Origin: Glossina fuscipes
Taxonomy: Eukaryota; Arthropoda; Insecta; Diptera; Glossinidae
Assembly: GCF_014805625.2 (NCBI RefSeq)
Contig: NW_023998455.1
Location: 3,558,197-3,622,196 of the forward strand
Length of the DNA stretch: 64,000 nt
Reading direction: 5' to 3'
Part shown: positions 1 to 12,600 of the stretch, piece by piece
Position numbering within the stretch: the first letter of the stretch is position 1
Layout: every line of letters starts with the position of its first letter
Program-made: the position numbers and the translations under genes
Notes under the pieces: model-generated
The model's database searches: none
What the model was told of the DNA's origin: nothing
The model's input: only the letters and a program-made list of their open reading frames with translations

Positions 1-2058
1 ATGTAATGATAATCAATAAAAATGTGAAAATGTGAGGAAGAACAAGCATCGCTCATCAAGAAATCAAAAATATGAAATTGTTTACTAATCACAAAGGTCG
101 GCATAGTGGCTGGTTTTAACATGCTTGTGGTGGCTATGAGGCGTTTTTAACATAGTTATGAAGGCTATGAGTTGCTTTTATAGTGTTGGAGACTATGAGT
201 CGTTCTTAACATAGTTGTGTTTAGTATTAGTCTTATTATAATAATATTTTGAAAAAGTGAAAAGTTGCACCAGACTTCAAAGTAACAAAAGACCGTCGGC
301 CAGCTTTATCTAAGAATCAAACGGATAATGAGTCCTTCGTTCCGGATCATAAGCTATAAAGAGACGAAACTCATTACTATTCGACAGCCCAACTATCCGC
401 TTATCCGAATACTTTATTCTGGTTTGAAAAATTTCTTTTTCTGAAACGATTTCGAGATTATTCATGAATTGATTATGTATTAAGAAAATTGCAACTATAT
501 AATTAAAGTATATTTGTTTGTGCTACAAAACGCTAGAGAAGCTTAATGCGTTCCCCATATCGTATATAATTAAAGCATAACTAATGAAACATGAATAAAC
601 AAGTGTCGTCTTCTCAATATGAATATGTGTCTGTTTATGTGCATGAGTGAGTCTGCTATGTGAATAGTAAGTAATTGTTGTTTTTCATCGCGCACCGCGC
701 GTATGCATACGAATGAGAGTGAATTGTGAATAATTCAAATGTATACGTGTGTATGTGTGCACGTTATTTGCAAAGTCAAGAAGAGATAATCGCATACATT
801 TTGTTATTATTAGTTTATCGTGTGTGGTGGCGCGGTTGATTGCTGAATGAGCGGGGGATTTTTCGGCCAGATTTGAGCCAAACAAAACAAAACAAAAAAA
901 AAAAACCAAATATTATTTGCGTAGAGATAATGCTCTCATAACTTTTGTTTATCATTACTATTGTTATTATTATTATTTCAGTTTAAAAAATATAGAGAAT
1001 ATTTTTATGTAAGTGAAGTTTAATTTAAAAGTTACAACACAACAACAACAAGCGGCGGCAGTAACATGAAAGTTTATTAAAGTGTAATAACAAAGAGAAA
1101 TTTTTTTTGCTTAAAAAAAAAAAGAAAAAAGAAAACAGTCACCACTTTCTTGCATCTAAAATATGTTAAATATACTTGGTTGAAAAGTTTCGAATATCTC
1201 TGTTTGTTGTTTGAATATTATGATAATTGATTCATATGCGCTTGAAATTTCATGTTTATGCATGCATTTAAATAAAATGGTTCTTTAGTTGTTTTATTTC
1301 ATTTTTAAACTCTGTTTTTTTTTTTTTTTATAAAACACGTCAGCCAAACTTGTTTTTATTAATAAATAAATAAATAAATAGCCGTCAATCATAATTCAGA
1401 GAAATCAAAAGACCCTACTCCATCCACAAAAAGATAACATTAATTGAATAGCAAGTAAGGAAAGGGGACCAACCAACTGTCTGACTGCCTGCCTGCGTAC
1501 TCGCACAGAAGCTATAACAATTAACTAACAATATAAAAGCAAAATCAAAAGTAACAACAATAACAACAGCAACAACAGCAACAACAATAACAATAACGAC
1601 AATTCATAACCTAAATTACTGCGCATATTTTATGAATGAATCAAATCTATATATATATATGTTCATAGTGTTAAGCATTGGCAAAAAAAACGAAATTTAT
1701 TATTTAATATCGTAAACAAAATTTAATGCTTTTAAGATATCAATTTATAGGTAACTGACTAACTACATATATATAAAATATCATTTTCTATTTTCAGGAA
1801 GACAGACCATTTACTAAAAAAAAAAAAATAGAAGAAAAATTTTTATGTAGGCGTTTGTTCGGCATGATCAAACAAACAAACTATGCTCTAATACATTCAA
1901 TTTAAATACAAAGTATAGCATCGCCCCGGAGTAAAGAAGCTATCAAGAAATAAATAAATAAATTCTTTTTTGAAGATTATCTGTGCACAACTCTTTCTCT
2001 GCCTTGGAAATAGAATTTTTCGGGTTTTTTGTTTATCTGTTTGTGGGCTTAACATAAA
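1..2058. other. Upstream region of Lnk, no CDS seen
   Basis: AT-rich non-coding DNA upstream of the Lnk start codon. Near 107-214 there are about four imperfect copies of a roughly 30-bp unit built on GGCTATGAG..TTTTAACATAG. A pyrimidine-rich stretch ending in TTTTCAG at 1791-1797 is a plausible 3' splice site for a non-coding leader exon running from 1798 into the Lnk CDS (inference). Short ORFs here lack codon structure or family resemblance. Confidence 0.5.
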
Positions 2059-5000
2059 ATGGGTGGCAACAGCACGGCTGCTTTTAGTATTGGCGGCTAC
2101 ATAGGTAGCGGCAGTTCTGGCGGCGCTGTAGGCGGTATTGGAGCCTCAGATCTAATACCCAGTAGCAGTATGTTAGGTTCATCTTCAACATCGGGTATCA
2201 CTTATTCATGCGGTACTAGCTGGGAAGAGTTTTCCGATCGTCATGCACGCGTCGCTGCCGCTGATTTTGCTAAAGCTTGCATCAATTTTATAAATGGGAA
2301 TTTAACACCAGAAGAAGCACGCAATTTGTCATATCGAAATTTTGGCCAAAAGTTTGTCGACTCATTTGCCGAACATTATGAAACTGAATTCTTTCGTAGG
2401 CGTAACAATTTAAAGGTAAGTTCAAGCAAAAGCAAATATTATGAAAATGTATGTTTTTTACATTCCACATCACTTGTGATATGACGGTATGGAATAAAGA
2501 AAATTTGTGCGAAGACGGACATACGATAGACACACTTTTTTTTTTTTTACACTAATCTAACGTTCATACACATAGGTAACCCAGCAAATGCCATTGGAAA
2601 TGGTTCGAATCAAAGCATTTTTTCGCTCACTTCCCAGATAAGGGCATTATTTCGAAAACCCTTCATAGGGACAACGATAGGGATAAATAACGATGGAATC
2701 GGTCCCAATATAATATTTTTAATTTTACGTGTTATTAATATCCTTGTAAAGCATACGCAATGTGGCATAGATGGCACAATAATCTCTTACGTTTTACATT
2801 AGCGATTGGACACTCCACCAAAGCGTGTATCACGATGAATGTTCATTTTTATATGCAGGCAAATATCGCCTTAATAAACACAGAATTCACCATATCGATC
2901 GACGTCCTTTTAAGAGAAGGGGGCGACTTTAAATCTAACTTTTCTTTTGGACCTCAACAAGTACGGATGGAAAATTCTTCAATTCTCCTTAGATGACTCG
3001 CATAGTTTTCTTGGAAAGTTACGCTTTAACAACAATCATGATAATCGCCTTGTGTGCAAATGTTATTGTAGGTTGTTTTAAAATGCGTTGCAATGTTGCA
3101 ATAAAATACAATAAAGTAGATTTACGAATGAACGGACGTTAGCCAAAAATAGACATGGGACATTTCATTTATCAAGTTTAATGGGTGGGTAGGTGTTACG
3201 TGCGTAAGCATTGTCTGCCGTCGACGTAGAAAGTATTAGCAAATAGCCCGCCCACGCACTCGATATTTTTCGATTTTTTTTTTTCTTTTTTCCATTAATA
3301 TTAATCTTTGTTCTTTCCCTTTCTTTCTTCTAGAGTGGTAATGCTGCTCTTGACGAAAGCGAACATGACTCACCGAAAATCTTCCATAAAGCATTCTTTC
3401 GACGCCTGTCATTTAAAGGACTACGAAAGGGCAAGGTTGGCTATTAATTTCTAAAATGCTGTTAATCCAGCCCATCTAGATAGATAGTATTGAGCAGCCA
3501 TTTTTAAATGAGTTATCATTAGAATTTTCTCTTCTTACAGGCGCTATTCCATAAAAACTCGGACGATCTAGAAAGTGGCGGTAAAAATAAAACAAAATTG
3601 GCTAAAATTGTAGTTGAATGTCGTAAAGAAGGCATAGTTAATAATTTAACGCCAGAAAGTTTGGATCAACCAACTGGCACACAAAAATGGGAAAAATGTC
3701 GTTTGGCTTTGGTGAAAGCGGTCGGTGGTTACATGTTGGAATTTTATATGCCGCCAAAAGCTACAAAGGTAACGCATATTAAATGAATTCTAGCTTAATA
3801 GAAATGAACGAACTCGAGAAATGTTTCCAATTTCAGCCTCGAAGTGGTGTATTTTGTTTCCTAATATCGGAGGCGCGTGAAACTACAGCGTTGGAAATGC
3901 CTGATCGTGAAAATACATTTGTTTTGAAAGCGGACAACAATATGGAATATGTAATTGAGGCTCAGGATGCTAACGACATGCGAAGTTGGTTAGCAACAAT
4001 ACGTTACTGTATGCGTACGCCACCAACTCAACAACCTACAATCGAATCGGATGTTATAGCATCAGCAATGCATACATCGCCGGTAAACCCAACTAGTGCC
4101 GTCGGCTTGAACGTTGTACAAAATCCCCAATATCATCAACAAAGTGGCATGGGCTCGAACGGCAATGTAGCGCCTAGCAGTTCTCTATCCGAAAATGCTT
4201 TATCTTCTCTGACGGCAACCGGTGCGGATAGTGGTGATCCAGCAACGGCAGATGAGGCAGCTGGCGATAGCCACTTGCCTGATATACCGCCTAGACGAAC
4301 AGGTGAACGTGGAGAACAACGTTTATCGTCATCAAGTAATGTCGAAACCTGTGACGGAATTATTTTAGATAACGAAAGTGATATCAATGTATCAGATATT
4401 ACGGCCGAAATGCGTCAATATCCTTGGTTCCATGGTACTTTGCCGCGATCAGATGCTGCTCGTATGGTCCTACAAGCTGAAGCAAATGGTCATGGTTTCT
4501 TCCTAGTGCGTCAGAGTGAAACACGCAAAGGTGAATTTGTGCTCACCTTCAATTTCAATGGACGTGCCAAACATTTACGTATGACACTATCCGATAAGGG
4601 GCAGTGCCGTGTGCAACATTTGTGGTTCCCTTCCATACAAGAAATGCTCGAGCATTTTCGTCACAATCCTATACCATTAGAATCGGGCGGTACCTCGGAT
4701 GTTACTCTAACAGAATTTATACACAATCAAGCTTGCGGTGGCCCAATGATCGAATCAAATGGAATTGATGGCACCACAGTCTCAACACTGCTTAATAATA
4801 ATGCAAATGCAATAACGGGAGGGGGTGGACCACCATCCCAGCAAGATACATCGCCGAGACATGTGAGATAGCCAAAATTTTGGAGTCAATTCAGTGTCAG
4901 TGATGATTATTATTTTTATGAGTTTATTTGTTGTTATTGTTGCATTATAGATTATAATTTATTTAATGTTGTTTCAACTTGGTTGGGCTGAAGTTTTTTT

Positions 5001-5890
5001 TACTTCGCTTTCCGTTTCACACCCATCCGGCAATCCGAAAAAAGTGAAGACAATTTCTGCTGTAATTTACTCTTAAAAGAAAAGGGGACGTGTCAGCGCT
5101 CATTAAATTGATACAAGAATCCGTCCGTCTGTTTTTATTTAAAATTTGCTCTGGAAATGATGAAAATTTTTCCTTCTCTCTTTTTTTTTTTAACGCTTCA
5201 ACGATTATACCGAAAGATAATAATATATAGTGCTTCTCTTATTTATGATAAGCGTTGGCATGACTGATAGAATATTTCTTATTATAGATTAAATCGGAAA
5301 AATGTTCAATTTAAATTCGAAAAAAAACTGACCATCTATTTCATATCTTGCAGTCGCAGGATGTAATTTCCATGAATGTGAGTGTGCGTCTAAAAACCTG
5401 TGAAATTGACTTAGCACAATTACTAGCTGTAGGAATGGTCGCACATCATCAACAACAATTAATGCAACCAATATCACAGCAACAACAACAACAGCAGCAG
5501 CAGCAGCAGCAACCACAACAATATTTTTCACAGCCAGTACAACATCAGCAACAGCAAGTTATAACTACATCAGCGACAACAGTACCAGCGGTATCAGCAC
5601 CGCCAAATACAAATCCGAATCAAAATTTGGCATTAGAATTGGAATCGTTAACATTGGAACAGCCGCGAACTGATTACGAAATGCATAGCTCAATGTCGCC
5701 GACTCATTACTATATAAGAGGTTCCACAATTTACCTGCAATCGCCGGTTATGTCTCGTAATAATAGTAATAATCGTCAAACAGCAGCTTTTAGCGGTCAC
5801 AGTAACGAAACGAATACAAATGTTGCAGCTGGTAGTGCGGTCAACACAACTTCCATACGGGCTGTGGATAATCAATATAGTTTTGTGTGA
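2059..5890 (+). CDS. Lnk: SH2B-family adaptor protein Lnk (five coding exons)
   Basis: Adaptor that links insulin and other receptor tyrosine kinases to downstream signalling at the membrane. Exons: 2059-2415, 3334-3435, 3541-3768, 3837-4862, 5354-5890. All junctions are phase 0 with GT/AG ends; the product is 749 aa, close to the roughly 720 aa I recall for Drosophila Lnk. The N-terminus (about residues 50-119) has the Phe-rich dimerisation region of SH2B proteins. A PH domain spans about 165-287, ending in the SWLATIRYC helix. An SH2 domain spans about 424-512, starting WFHGTL and carrying FFLVRQSE, with the phosphotyrosine-binding Arg. The last exon carries a polyglutamine run and ends in RAVDNQYSFV, the Cbl-binding tail typical of SH2B/APS proteins, which confirms that the 4863-5353 intron is spliced out. 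If it is retained, the protein stops after three more residues at 4871. Intron 2 has a weak donor (GTTGGC). Confidence 0.93.
2416..3333 (+). other. Lnk: Lnk intron 1
   Basis: This 918-bp intron has a GTAAGT donor and a TTTCTTTCTTCTAG acceptor. I see no coding sequence or repeat of note inside it. Confidence 0.8.
5476..5530 (+). repeat. CAA/CAG trinucleotide tract coding polyglutamine
   Basis: A mixed CAA/CAG run in the last Lnk exon encodes about a dozen consecutive Gln, followed by further Gln-rich sequence. CAA interruptions usually stabilise such tracts. It is in frame and upstream of the conserved C-terminal motif, so length variation would not disrupt the tail. Confidence 0.9.
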
Positions 5891-6195
5891 ATTGTTTAAA
5901 AAACAAATAATTAAAGTTAATAACTTTCTTTAGGCTTTAATTAAGCGCGTATGCTTTAAAATTAGTATAAACGGAAGGGGGGGGCGGGGGAAAAAAAAAA
6001 GTAAAAAGAACAAAGACTTTTATGTGCCATTTTGGAATATATTTACTTCGGACTTAAGTCTCAATAGTTGAGTTTCCTAAATCAAAAGAATTAAACTTAA
6101 ACCTTAGAGTTTTATCTTTTAAGTTAGTTTAATACACTACTCGCTTATAGTAGTTTTTAACGGGAAGTCAGCCTTCATTACATTTTTTTTTTTTT

Positions 6196-6295
6196 NNNNN
6201 NNNNNNNNNNNNNNNNNNNNNNNNNNNNNNNNNNNNNNNNNNNNNNNNNNNNNNNNNNNNNNNNNNNNNNNNNNNNNNNNNNNNNNNNNNNNNNN
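6196..6295. other. Assembly gap of 100 N
   Basis: Exactly 100 N, the usual placeholder for a gap of unknown size, flanked on both sides by long T runs. The assembly probably broke at a homopolymer. Real sequence between Lnk and Prat may be missing here. Confidence 0.99.
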
Positions 6296-6854
6296 TTTTT
6301 TTTTTTTTTTTGTTTTACAAAATTATAGGACTATAATTATGTACGTATAAAAAAAAAAAGAAAAGAAAATGTTAAATATATTTATATATTTATATTTAGG
6401 AGAAAAATCAATCACAAAATTTATTTTATTTTCTATTTACATTATTCAAATATACAAAAAAAAAAGGCAACTGTTAATCCTTCTTATCTTTAATAAAAGC
6501 GTTTCACTTATTCCACCTCCTCTTCTCATAATTATCATGTAGCTGGTGCCAGGCGGAAATCTACCAAATGAATTTCCCTATTATCATCGAGAACACAAAG
6601 GATATATTGTATTTATAAAATCTTGAAAAGCATGCAAATATGCTTGAGAGACGCTTAAAATGCGTATGCATACCGTCTATCTGTCTGTCTGTCTGTCTGT
6701 CTTTTAAAATCACCTTTATGTACGCGATAATACATCCAGAAGAGCAAAAACGATTTTAAATTCTTGATTAGATTCAAATTCAAATCAAAAGTCATATATA
6801 AATAGTGTTAGCAATTTCTACACAAATATTATATATATAATATATTGCAGAGAA

Positions 6855-7425
6855 AAAGTTACGAAAGATCTTGCATAATTCTGCGTAGTAACAATAAAGC
6901 CGAATATCCTTTTTTAAATCTTTTTTTTTTTGGTTTACTTATGAAATTTTTAATATAGTACATCTTCACCGAATAAAATTTAAAATCATTGAAGTTTGAA
7001 ATTTCTTATAAATTTTTTTATTTGCTGAACACATGAAGAGCTCAATAAACGATTTTACGATTAAGATTGATTCGCAATCATGCGAAAAGGTTAATTTAAT
7101 GAAATTTTCTTTCCTGAATTGATGATATACATCATAAAACTCTCATGATATAATTTTTTTTGATTCTTATGCATATATAACACAGCATTTGTTATGGAAG
7201 ATCTTTTTTGGTTCTGCGCAATAGTAATAAAAAAATTCATTCAAACGGAATATAATTTTTTATTTCTTTCTTTTTGAAATTATTACGGCACAATTTAAAT
7301 TTCTTATAAATCCAGGATCTTAGGATTAAAATCGACTCGCAATCATACGAAAAGGTTGATTCAATGAAATTTTCTTTCACAAACTGATGATATATATCAT
7401 AAAATTCTCATGATATAATTTTTTT
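6855..7425 (+). repeat. Imperfect direct repeat with palindromic core
   Basis: Two diverged copies, about 6861-7165 and 7193-7425. Shared landmarks in order: GAAAGATCTT / GGAAGATCTT, TTCTGCG(T/C)A, AAATTTCTTATAAATT, CGCAATCATGCGAAAAGG / CGCAATCATACGAAAAGG, AATGAAATTTTCTTTC, and TGATGATATACATCATAAAA / TGATGATATATATCATAAAA. The last landmark is a near-perfect palindrome followed by CTCATGATATAATTTTTT in both copies. Confidence 0.75.
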
Positions 7426-8436
7426 TTTTTCAAATCTTTCAGGAAGGTTTGCATAGATCAAAAGGTGTATTATTTATCCATTTAAAAACAAAATTTTATA
7501 TTAAAATAAAAAACATTTATACATAAACGATTTTTGTTTTAAAACCAAAAAAAAAAAAAAACGCTTTTCCGTTTATTATGAAGAAAAAAATTAGTAAATA
7601 TTAAAGGGAAGCAAGCTTACAACTAAATCCATATAATAAAGAAAATACTAAATGAAAGAGTTCACAAAAAATATTATATTATCAGAAAATGACAAAAAAA
7701 CAGAACACGTTCATGTATATTAAATTTTATGACAATTTACAAAGGTACATGTATATAATAATGGAAATTATGAATGTATGCCAAAATTGGAAAGAGAACA
7801 AAGAAAATAGTGAAGGGACAGAAAGTATAAAAATTATTTAATATATGATTTACTTTATTTATTTTTTTTATTTTTCTCTTTTTCTCTTTTGTTAATTAGG
7901 AGATGACTTTTTATTGAAATAAGAAATTCTATATATTAAAATGCTTTAATAAAAATTTATTAAAATTTAATAATAAAAGAACAGCATTATTAATAATAAA
8001 AAAAAAAACATCGTATCCTACTGTGAAAATTGAGAATTAAAGCGTACGCCTTTTTAACTTGAATACTTTAGAAAAGTCTCCACAGATAGGCGTTTATTAT
8101 TTTCTTTTCATAAAGAAGAAAAAAGTCGATCGTCATAAGGGAAAAAAATCAACAGCAAATACATTATATTCTTTTAGATGAAATTTTATTCTTGAGCTCT
8201 CACATAGATAGCATTATTATAATAAGTATTGTTCCTTCCGATCGGAATCGGAATCTGTTAAAATTTGATTTTCAAATAAATATATATTATTATCCTTTTC
8301 ACATTAATTAATAATATTATATTTTGAATAAATTTTAATTTTTTAAAACTGCTTCAATGACATTACTTTTTAAATTTTTTGCTCTGCTCTCACATATGCA
8401 TTTTGTAAAATGCGAATTCTTTATCGTCATGTCAGC

Positions 8437-8444
8437 TATCGATA
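8437..8444. promoter_or_regulatory. DREF-type element TATCGATA upstream of Prat
   Basis: An exact 8-bp palindrome 256 bp before the Prat ATG, with a second partial copy (TATCGAT) at 8466-8472. In Drosophila this DRE motif is a core-promoter element of growth and housekeeping genes, which suits purine biosynthesis. Use here is inferred. Confidence 0.55.
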
Positions 8445-8699
8445 GCGAATTTTTAGATACAGAATTATCGATCATCACGATCCAGTTTTTAACTTAAAAA
8501 TGGAAATATTAGTGGTATTAACCGTTGAGCCGCTGTCGGTGCGTGTATAAAATAAAAACAGGAAAAATAAACAGTTAAAGGAGAGTATATCTCATACACT
8601 GATATTTGGAGCACGTGGAAAAAACTTTCGTCATTTGAGTTTTTTTATTATAAATGAAATAATCATAATCATAATAATAATAATGAATTATTAAGAGTT

Positions 8700-10280
8700 A
8701 TGGGGAAAAACGACAATGATAATAAGCAACAATCAGTAACGAGGTCTGTAAGTGCTGTGAGTACTGAGAGGGCTGAGAGGGAGGAAAGAACCGGTTTAAC
8801 ACATGAGTGCGGTGTATTTGCAGCAATTGCGTGCGGGGATTGGCCTACGCAAATCGATATTGCACATGTTATATGTTTAGGCCTTGTAGCATTACAGCAC
8901 CGAGGACAGGAGAGTGCTGGCATAGCTACAAGCGAAGGCAATTGTTCTCCGAATTTTAACGTTCACAAGGGCATGGGTATGATTAGCAGTTTATTTACCG
9001 ATGCGAATATTAAGAATCTTAAAGGAAATTTGGGTATCGGACATACTCGTTACTCGACATCGGGCGCTTCGGAGGTAGTAAATTGCCAACCATTGATATA
9101 CAAGACCGCTCATGGACCTATGGGCGTGGCTCATAATGGAGAATTGGTGAATAGTGATTCGTTGCGTAAAGAAGTGTTGGGACGTGGCGTAGGATTAGTT
9201 ACGGACACTGACAGTGAATTGATTGCTCAATCCTTATGCCGTCCGCCGGAAAAGGAAGATGGAAGAGAAGAAGTGCCCGAATTGAATGGGCCTGATTGGC
9301 CGGCACGTATTCGGCGCTTTATGAAATTGGCTCCTTTATCGTATTCTTTGGTTATTATGATAAAAGACAAAATCTACGCAGTACGTGACGTGTACGGCAA
9401 TCGACCATTGTGCTTGGGTAAAATTGTACCCCTTAATGTTGGCAATCTTAAAGTGGAAGAAGCTAAGGCCGAAGGCTGGGTAGTATCTAGTGAATCATGC
9501 GGCTTTCTATCGATAGGCGCCCGCTATGTTCGCGAAGTGGAACCCGGTGAGATAATTGAATTAACTCGGCACGGTCATCGTACAGTAGATGTTCTCAAAG
9601 GGCCAAAATCTATGGCTTTTTGTATATTTGAGTATGTGTATTTTGCCCGCGGTGATTCCATATTTGAACGTCAAATGGTTTATTCGATGCGAATGCAAAG
9701 CGGTCGTCAATTAGCACGTGAGGCACCTTGCAAAGCGGATATTGTCAGCTCAGTACCAGAGTCCGGTACAGCAGCTGCTCACGGCTACGCTAAGGAATCA
9801 GGTTTGGAATTTGTAGAAGTGCTTTGCAAAAATCGTTACGTCGGTCGCACTTTCATACAACCATCAACAAGATTGAGACAATTAGGGGTCGCAAAAAAAT
9901 TTGGTGCCTTGTCGGAGAATTTGGTTGGTAAACGATTGGTGCTAATTGACGATTCAATAGTAAGAGGCAATACGATTGGTCCCATCATAAAACTATTGAG
10001 AGATGCTGGCGCTTCAGAAGTGCATGTACGTGTGGCAAGCCCGCCATTATGTTATCCCTGTAACATGGGTATTAATATACCCACTCATGAGGAGCTCATT
10101 GCCAATAAATTGAATCCCGAAGAATTGGCTAAACAGGTGGGAGCCGATAGTCTAGAATATTTAAGCGTCGAAGGCCTTATTAAAGCGGTTAAACACAACC
10201 GTCAGCCTATGGATGCCTCCAAAAAAGGCTATTGCACTGCTTGCTTAACGGGTGAATATCCCACTCAATTAAGCTGGTAG
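8700..10280 (+). CDS. Prat: Amidophosphoribosyltransferase (glutamine PRPP amidotransferase)
   Basis: Catalyses the first committed step of de novo purine synthesis, PRPP + glutamine to 5-phosphoribosylamine, in the cytosol. The 526-aa frame is a single uninterrupted exon. An N-terminal propeptide is followed by THECGVF, where Cys37 would be the Ntn-hydrolase nucleophile exposed after cleavage. The glutaminase domain carries the family signatures [11 protein letters not shown] and VAHNGELVN, and the C-terminal phosphoribosyltransferase domain has the PRPP loop LIDDSIVRG (Asp417-Asp418). Cysteines at about 308, 451, 454, 512 and 515 (CYPC, CTAC) match the iron-sulphur-type GPAT class. Start choice: first ATG of the frame, leaving a roughly 36-residue propeptide as expected. 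It converges on Taf7, 655 bp apart at the stops. Drosophila has two Prat paralogues and I cannot be fully certain which this is; the intronless CDS favours Prat. Confidence 0.96.
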   Translation: MGKNDNDNKQQSVTRSVSAVSTERAEREERTGLTHECGVFAAIACGDWPTQIDIAHVICLGLVALQHRGQESAGIATSEGNCSPNFNVHKGMGMISSLFTDANIKNLKGNLGIGHTRYSTSGASEVVNCQPLIYKTAHGPMGVAHNGELVNSDSLRKEVLGRGVGLVTDTDSELIAQSLCRPPEKEDGREEVPELNGPDWPARIRRFMKLAPLSYSLVIMIKDKIYAVRDVYGNRPLCLGKIVPLNVGNLKVEEAKAEGWVVSSESCGFLSIGARYVREVEPGEIIELTRHGHRTVDVLKGPKSMAFCIFEYVYFARGDSIFERQMVYSMRMQSGRQLAREAPCKADIVSSVPESGTAAAHGYAKESGLEFVEVLCKNRYVGRTFIQPSTRLRQLGVAKKFGALSENLVGKRLVLIDDSIVRGNTIGPIIKLLRDAGASEVHVRVASPPLCYPCNMGINIPTHEELIANKLNPEELAKQVGADSLEYLSVEGLIKAVKHNRQPMDASKKGYCTACLTGEYPTQLSW

Positions 10281-10935
10281 AAGTTTAACTAAAATCTCAT
10301 TAGATCAAATACGCAAATTTTTTACCTTAAAGTTAACACGAAATACCTCACAAAAACTATCAATTTTACTTCTGTTTTTTTTTTTATTAACCCACATAAT
10401 TTTTTAAGAATTCAACTTGAAAATGCTTTCAACTTTCATGATTTGTCCCCATTTTTGGTAATCCATCATATTTTATATATCGAATTAACTTTTATTTTCC
10501 AAGCAATTCTATCTTTTTCTACAGCATTTAACAAGCAATGCGCACATAACGCCCATTGCATGCAATTTACGCAATGCTTACAAAAAAAAAAAAGAGAACA
10601 TGTACTTAAGTTAATATTGTCTATTTTTTTTTTTTTTTTTATTTTATTTATAATTATATTTGGAAATAAATTAAAAGCTTTACTGAAAGCAAGTTTGAGT
10701 TTTTTTTTTTTCTACATTAAAAGCATACAAAAAATAAAAAAAATTCAATCATATTCCAGGTGTTTCCAAGCAAAAATACATATCATTGATTTATTTTACC
10801 CCGATTTGCTGGCATAGAGATATATTCTTTTATTTGCTTAATTAAAGTATAGGTATAAAGGTAAGAACTTGTAGGGGTCTTTAGCGAGAGTCCATATCAA
10901 TTGGTTAAATTCTTCACTTTATTATAGATTGCTTC
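10281..10935. other. Intergenic region between Prat and Taf7 3' ends
   Basis: AT-rich 3' flanks of two convergent genes with long A and T runs. The open frame across 10443-10817 is phenylalanine/isoleucine-rich low complexity arising from T tracts, not a gene. Confidence 0.7.
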
Positions 10936-12357
10936 TTAAAGCATGTTTTCATAATCTTTAATCTCTAGTTCCTTCTCAATCATTTGACTGGCTAAATTGT
11001 CGAGAGTCTCTTGCATGCGTTGCCTTAGTGTCGGATTTTGTATAGAAGAAATTTCTTGAGCTTTTTGGGAATGTTGGGCCCTAATTTCGTTAAGATGACG
11101 TCTCAGTTCACTGATTTTTGCTCGTATCTGTTCAGCACGCATTTGTGGTGCGTCGATAGACGAATCTTCTTCGGAATCCGGACGTTTTCGTTCCTCAAAG
11201 AAACCAGGTGGCCCTCCCAGATTTGAAGTAGATCCGCAATATTTGGAGTCATCATTATCTCCTTGCTTAGGACTACCAGATAAGACTTTTCCGTAATCAT
11301 TCAGATCTTCTTTAGAGTTATTAAGACTAACTCCTCCTACACTCAAATTAACATTATTGCCTCCAATGCCGCCAAGTGTTCCTCGTCCGATTAAAGAAAA
11401 TCCCGACATACGCGAATCTTCAGCCGATAGGCGTGATGTATCATCTAAATCGCGCATATGAGAATCATTACGACGCGTTGCGTCTGCCTCATCGTCAGAT
11501 GATGAAACTTCTTCACCAAAAATATCATGTTCACCCACTCCGCCGTTGGGCGGCCTATTGTTAGCGGCTTCTTCATCATCGCCCTCAGATTCGACATTAA
11601 TGTCTTTTTGGAAAGATGAAACGCTCTTAGCTTTCCCCCTTTCGTTGGGAGCATCGTCTGGGAATTCTTCATCGGCTTCATTACGATCTTTACCGTGGTC
11701 CCCTGGCGAGCGTTTATCCAAATCTTCGTTAATAATTTCAAACTCCACTTTAACGGCATCATTATCAATGCGCAGCAAGCGTTTAACTTCTTTTTCGATT
11801 TCTGGAGCCTCTACATTTTTCTTTTTTAACGTCTTGCGGAAACGACGCTTGCGCACGTTTTTACAAGGCGGAGTAATCCCGTGTGCCCATAAGAACTTTT
11901 TATCTACCTTATTCGGATCTTTCTTTTTACCCTTATTTGGCGATTCATTATTATCCAAATCGTGAGGCTCTTCTTTACAAATCATCTAAGAGGATATGAA
12001 ATTAATAAAATCTACTCAACCAACGATTCGTAATCCACTCACCATTTGGCATATATCAGCAGATTTGTAAAATGTTTTGTTGTCTATCGTTTTCAAACAT
12101 TCTATGATCGTGGGTAAATCTACAACTTTTGCGTGTAGTAACCAGTGATCAAAACGTACTTCCCCGTACCTCAAATCGTTGTCTAGTTGTATGTTAAGGC
12201 GATCTTTTAAATTAGAATTTGGTGATTGTAAGGTCTCCCTCAGCACCTTGGCTGCCTCCTCGGGCAGTCTTAATATAAACTGATTTTCTAATTCTACACC
12301 ATCATCACGCGGCTGCTTTGGTTCTTGTTTCGCTTTATCACTTTTTTTCTCAATCAT
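10936..12357 (-). CDS. Taf7: TFIID subunit TAF7 (TAFII55)
   Basis: A TFIID subunit acting in RNA polymerase II pre-initiation complexes in the nucleus. Two exons read on the minus strand, 12357-12043 and 11985-10936, joined across a 57-nt intron (GTGAGT..TTAG) in phase 0, give 454 aa. The conserved TAFII55 N-terminal domain begins around [15 protein letters not shown] (residue 22), runs through the junction ICQM|MICKEE, and continues through [17 protein letters not shown] and [18 protein letters not shown]. The middle is acidic and Ser/Asp/Glu-rich. The C-terminus is a predicted coiled coil ([15 protein letters not shown], ending in [13 protein letters not shown]), as in other TAF7 proteins. 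A TATCGATA element lies about 240 bp upstream of the ATG. Open frames antisense to this gene are shadows. Confidence 0.95.
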
Positions 12358-12592
12358 TTCTTGTTTTTCCTTTTTTTTTTATTAGATTGTTATAGCGTTT
12401 ATCGACCGCTCGAGAAATTATTGGTATTCAATCGGCAAGTCGTAGATTTTTCTCTCCGCTTTTGTATTATCTGCTTTAATTTAAATCGAAAACAATATTT
12501 TGTAAAAGGTAGACAATTTTTAGATGTGATAGTGGAGATCAAACTTAAAGAAGTTTATCGTTTCATAGCGATTGATCAAAATTAAAGAAGTT

Positions 12593-12600
12593 TATCGATA
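12593..12600. promoter_or_regulatory. DREF-type element TATCGATA upstream of Taf7
   Basis: An exact TATCGATA palindrome about 236 bp upstream of the Taf7 ATG, with the duplicated context AAAGAAGTTTATCG also seen at about 12546. It matches the Drosophila DRE core-promoter motif. Function is inferred. Confidence 0.5.

Larger units (their letters stand above)
5891..8699. other. Lnk 3' flank, gap and Prat upstream region
   Basis: Non-coding. It contains the Lnk 3' UTR, the assembly gap at 6196-6295, a pair of imperfect direct repeats (about 6855-7425), homopolymer runs, and the Prat promoter region with TATCGATA. No ORF with family resemblance was found. Confidence 0.6.

Noticed and set aside
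11546..11965. 139-codon ORF antisense to Taf7
   Set aside because: A Ser/Leu-rich shadow of the acidic Taf7 coding sequence.
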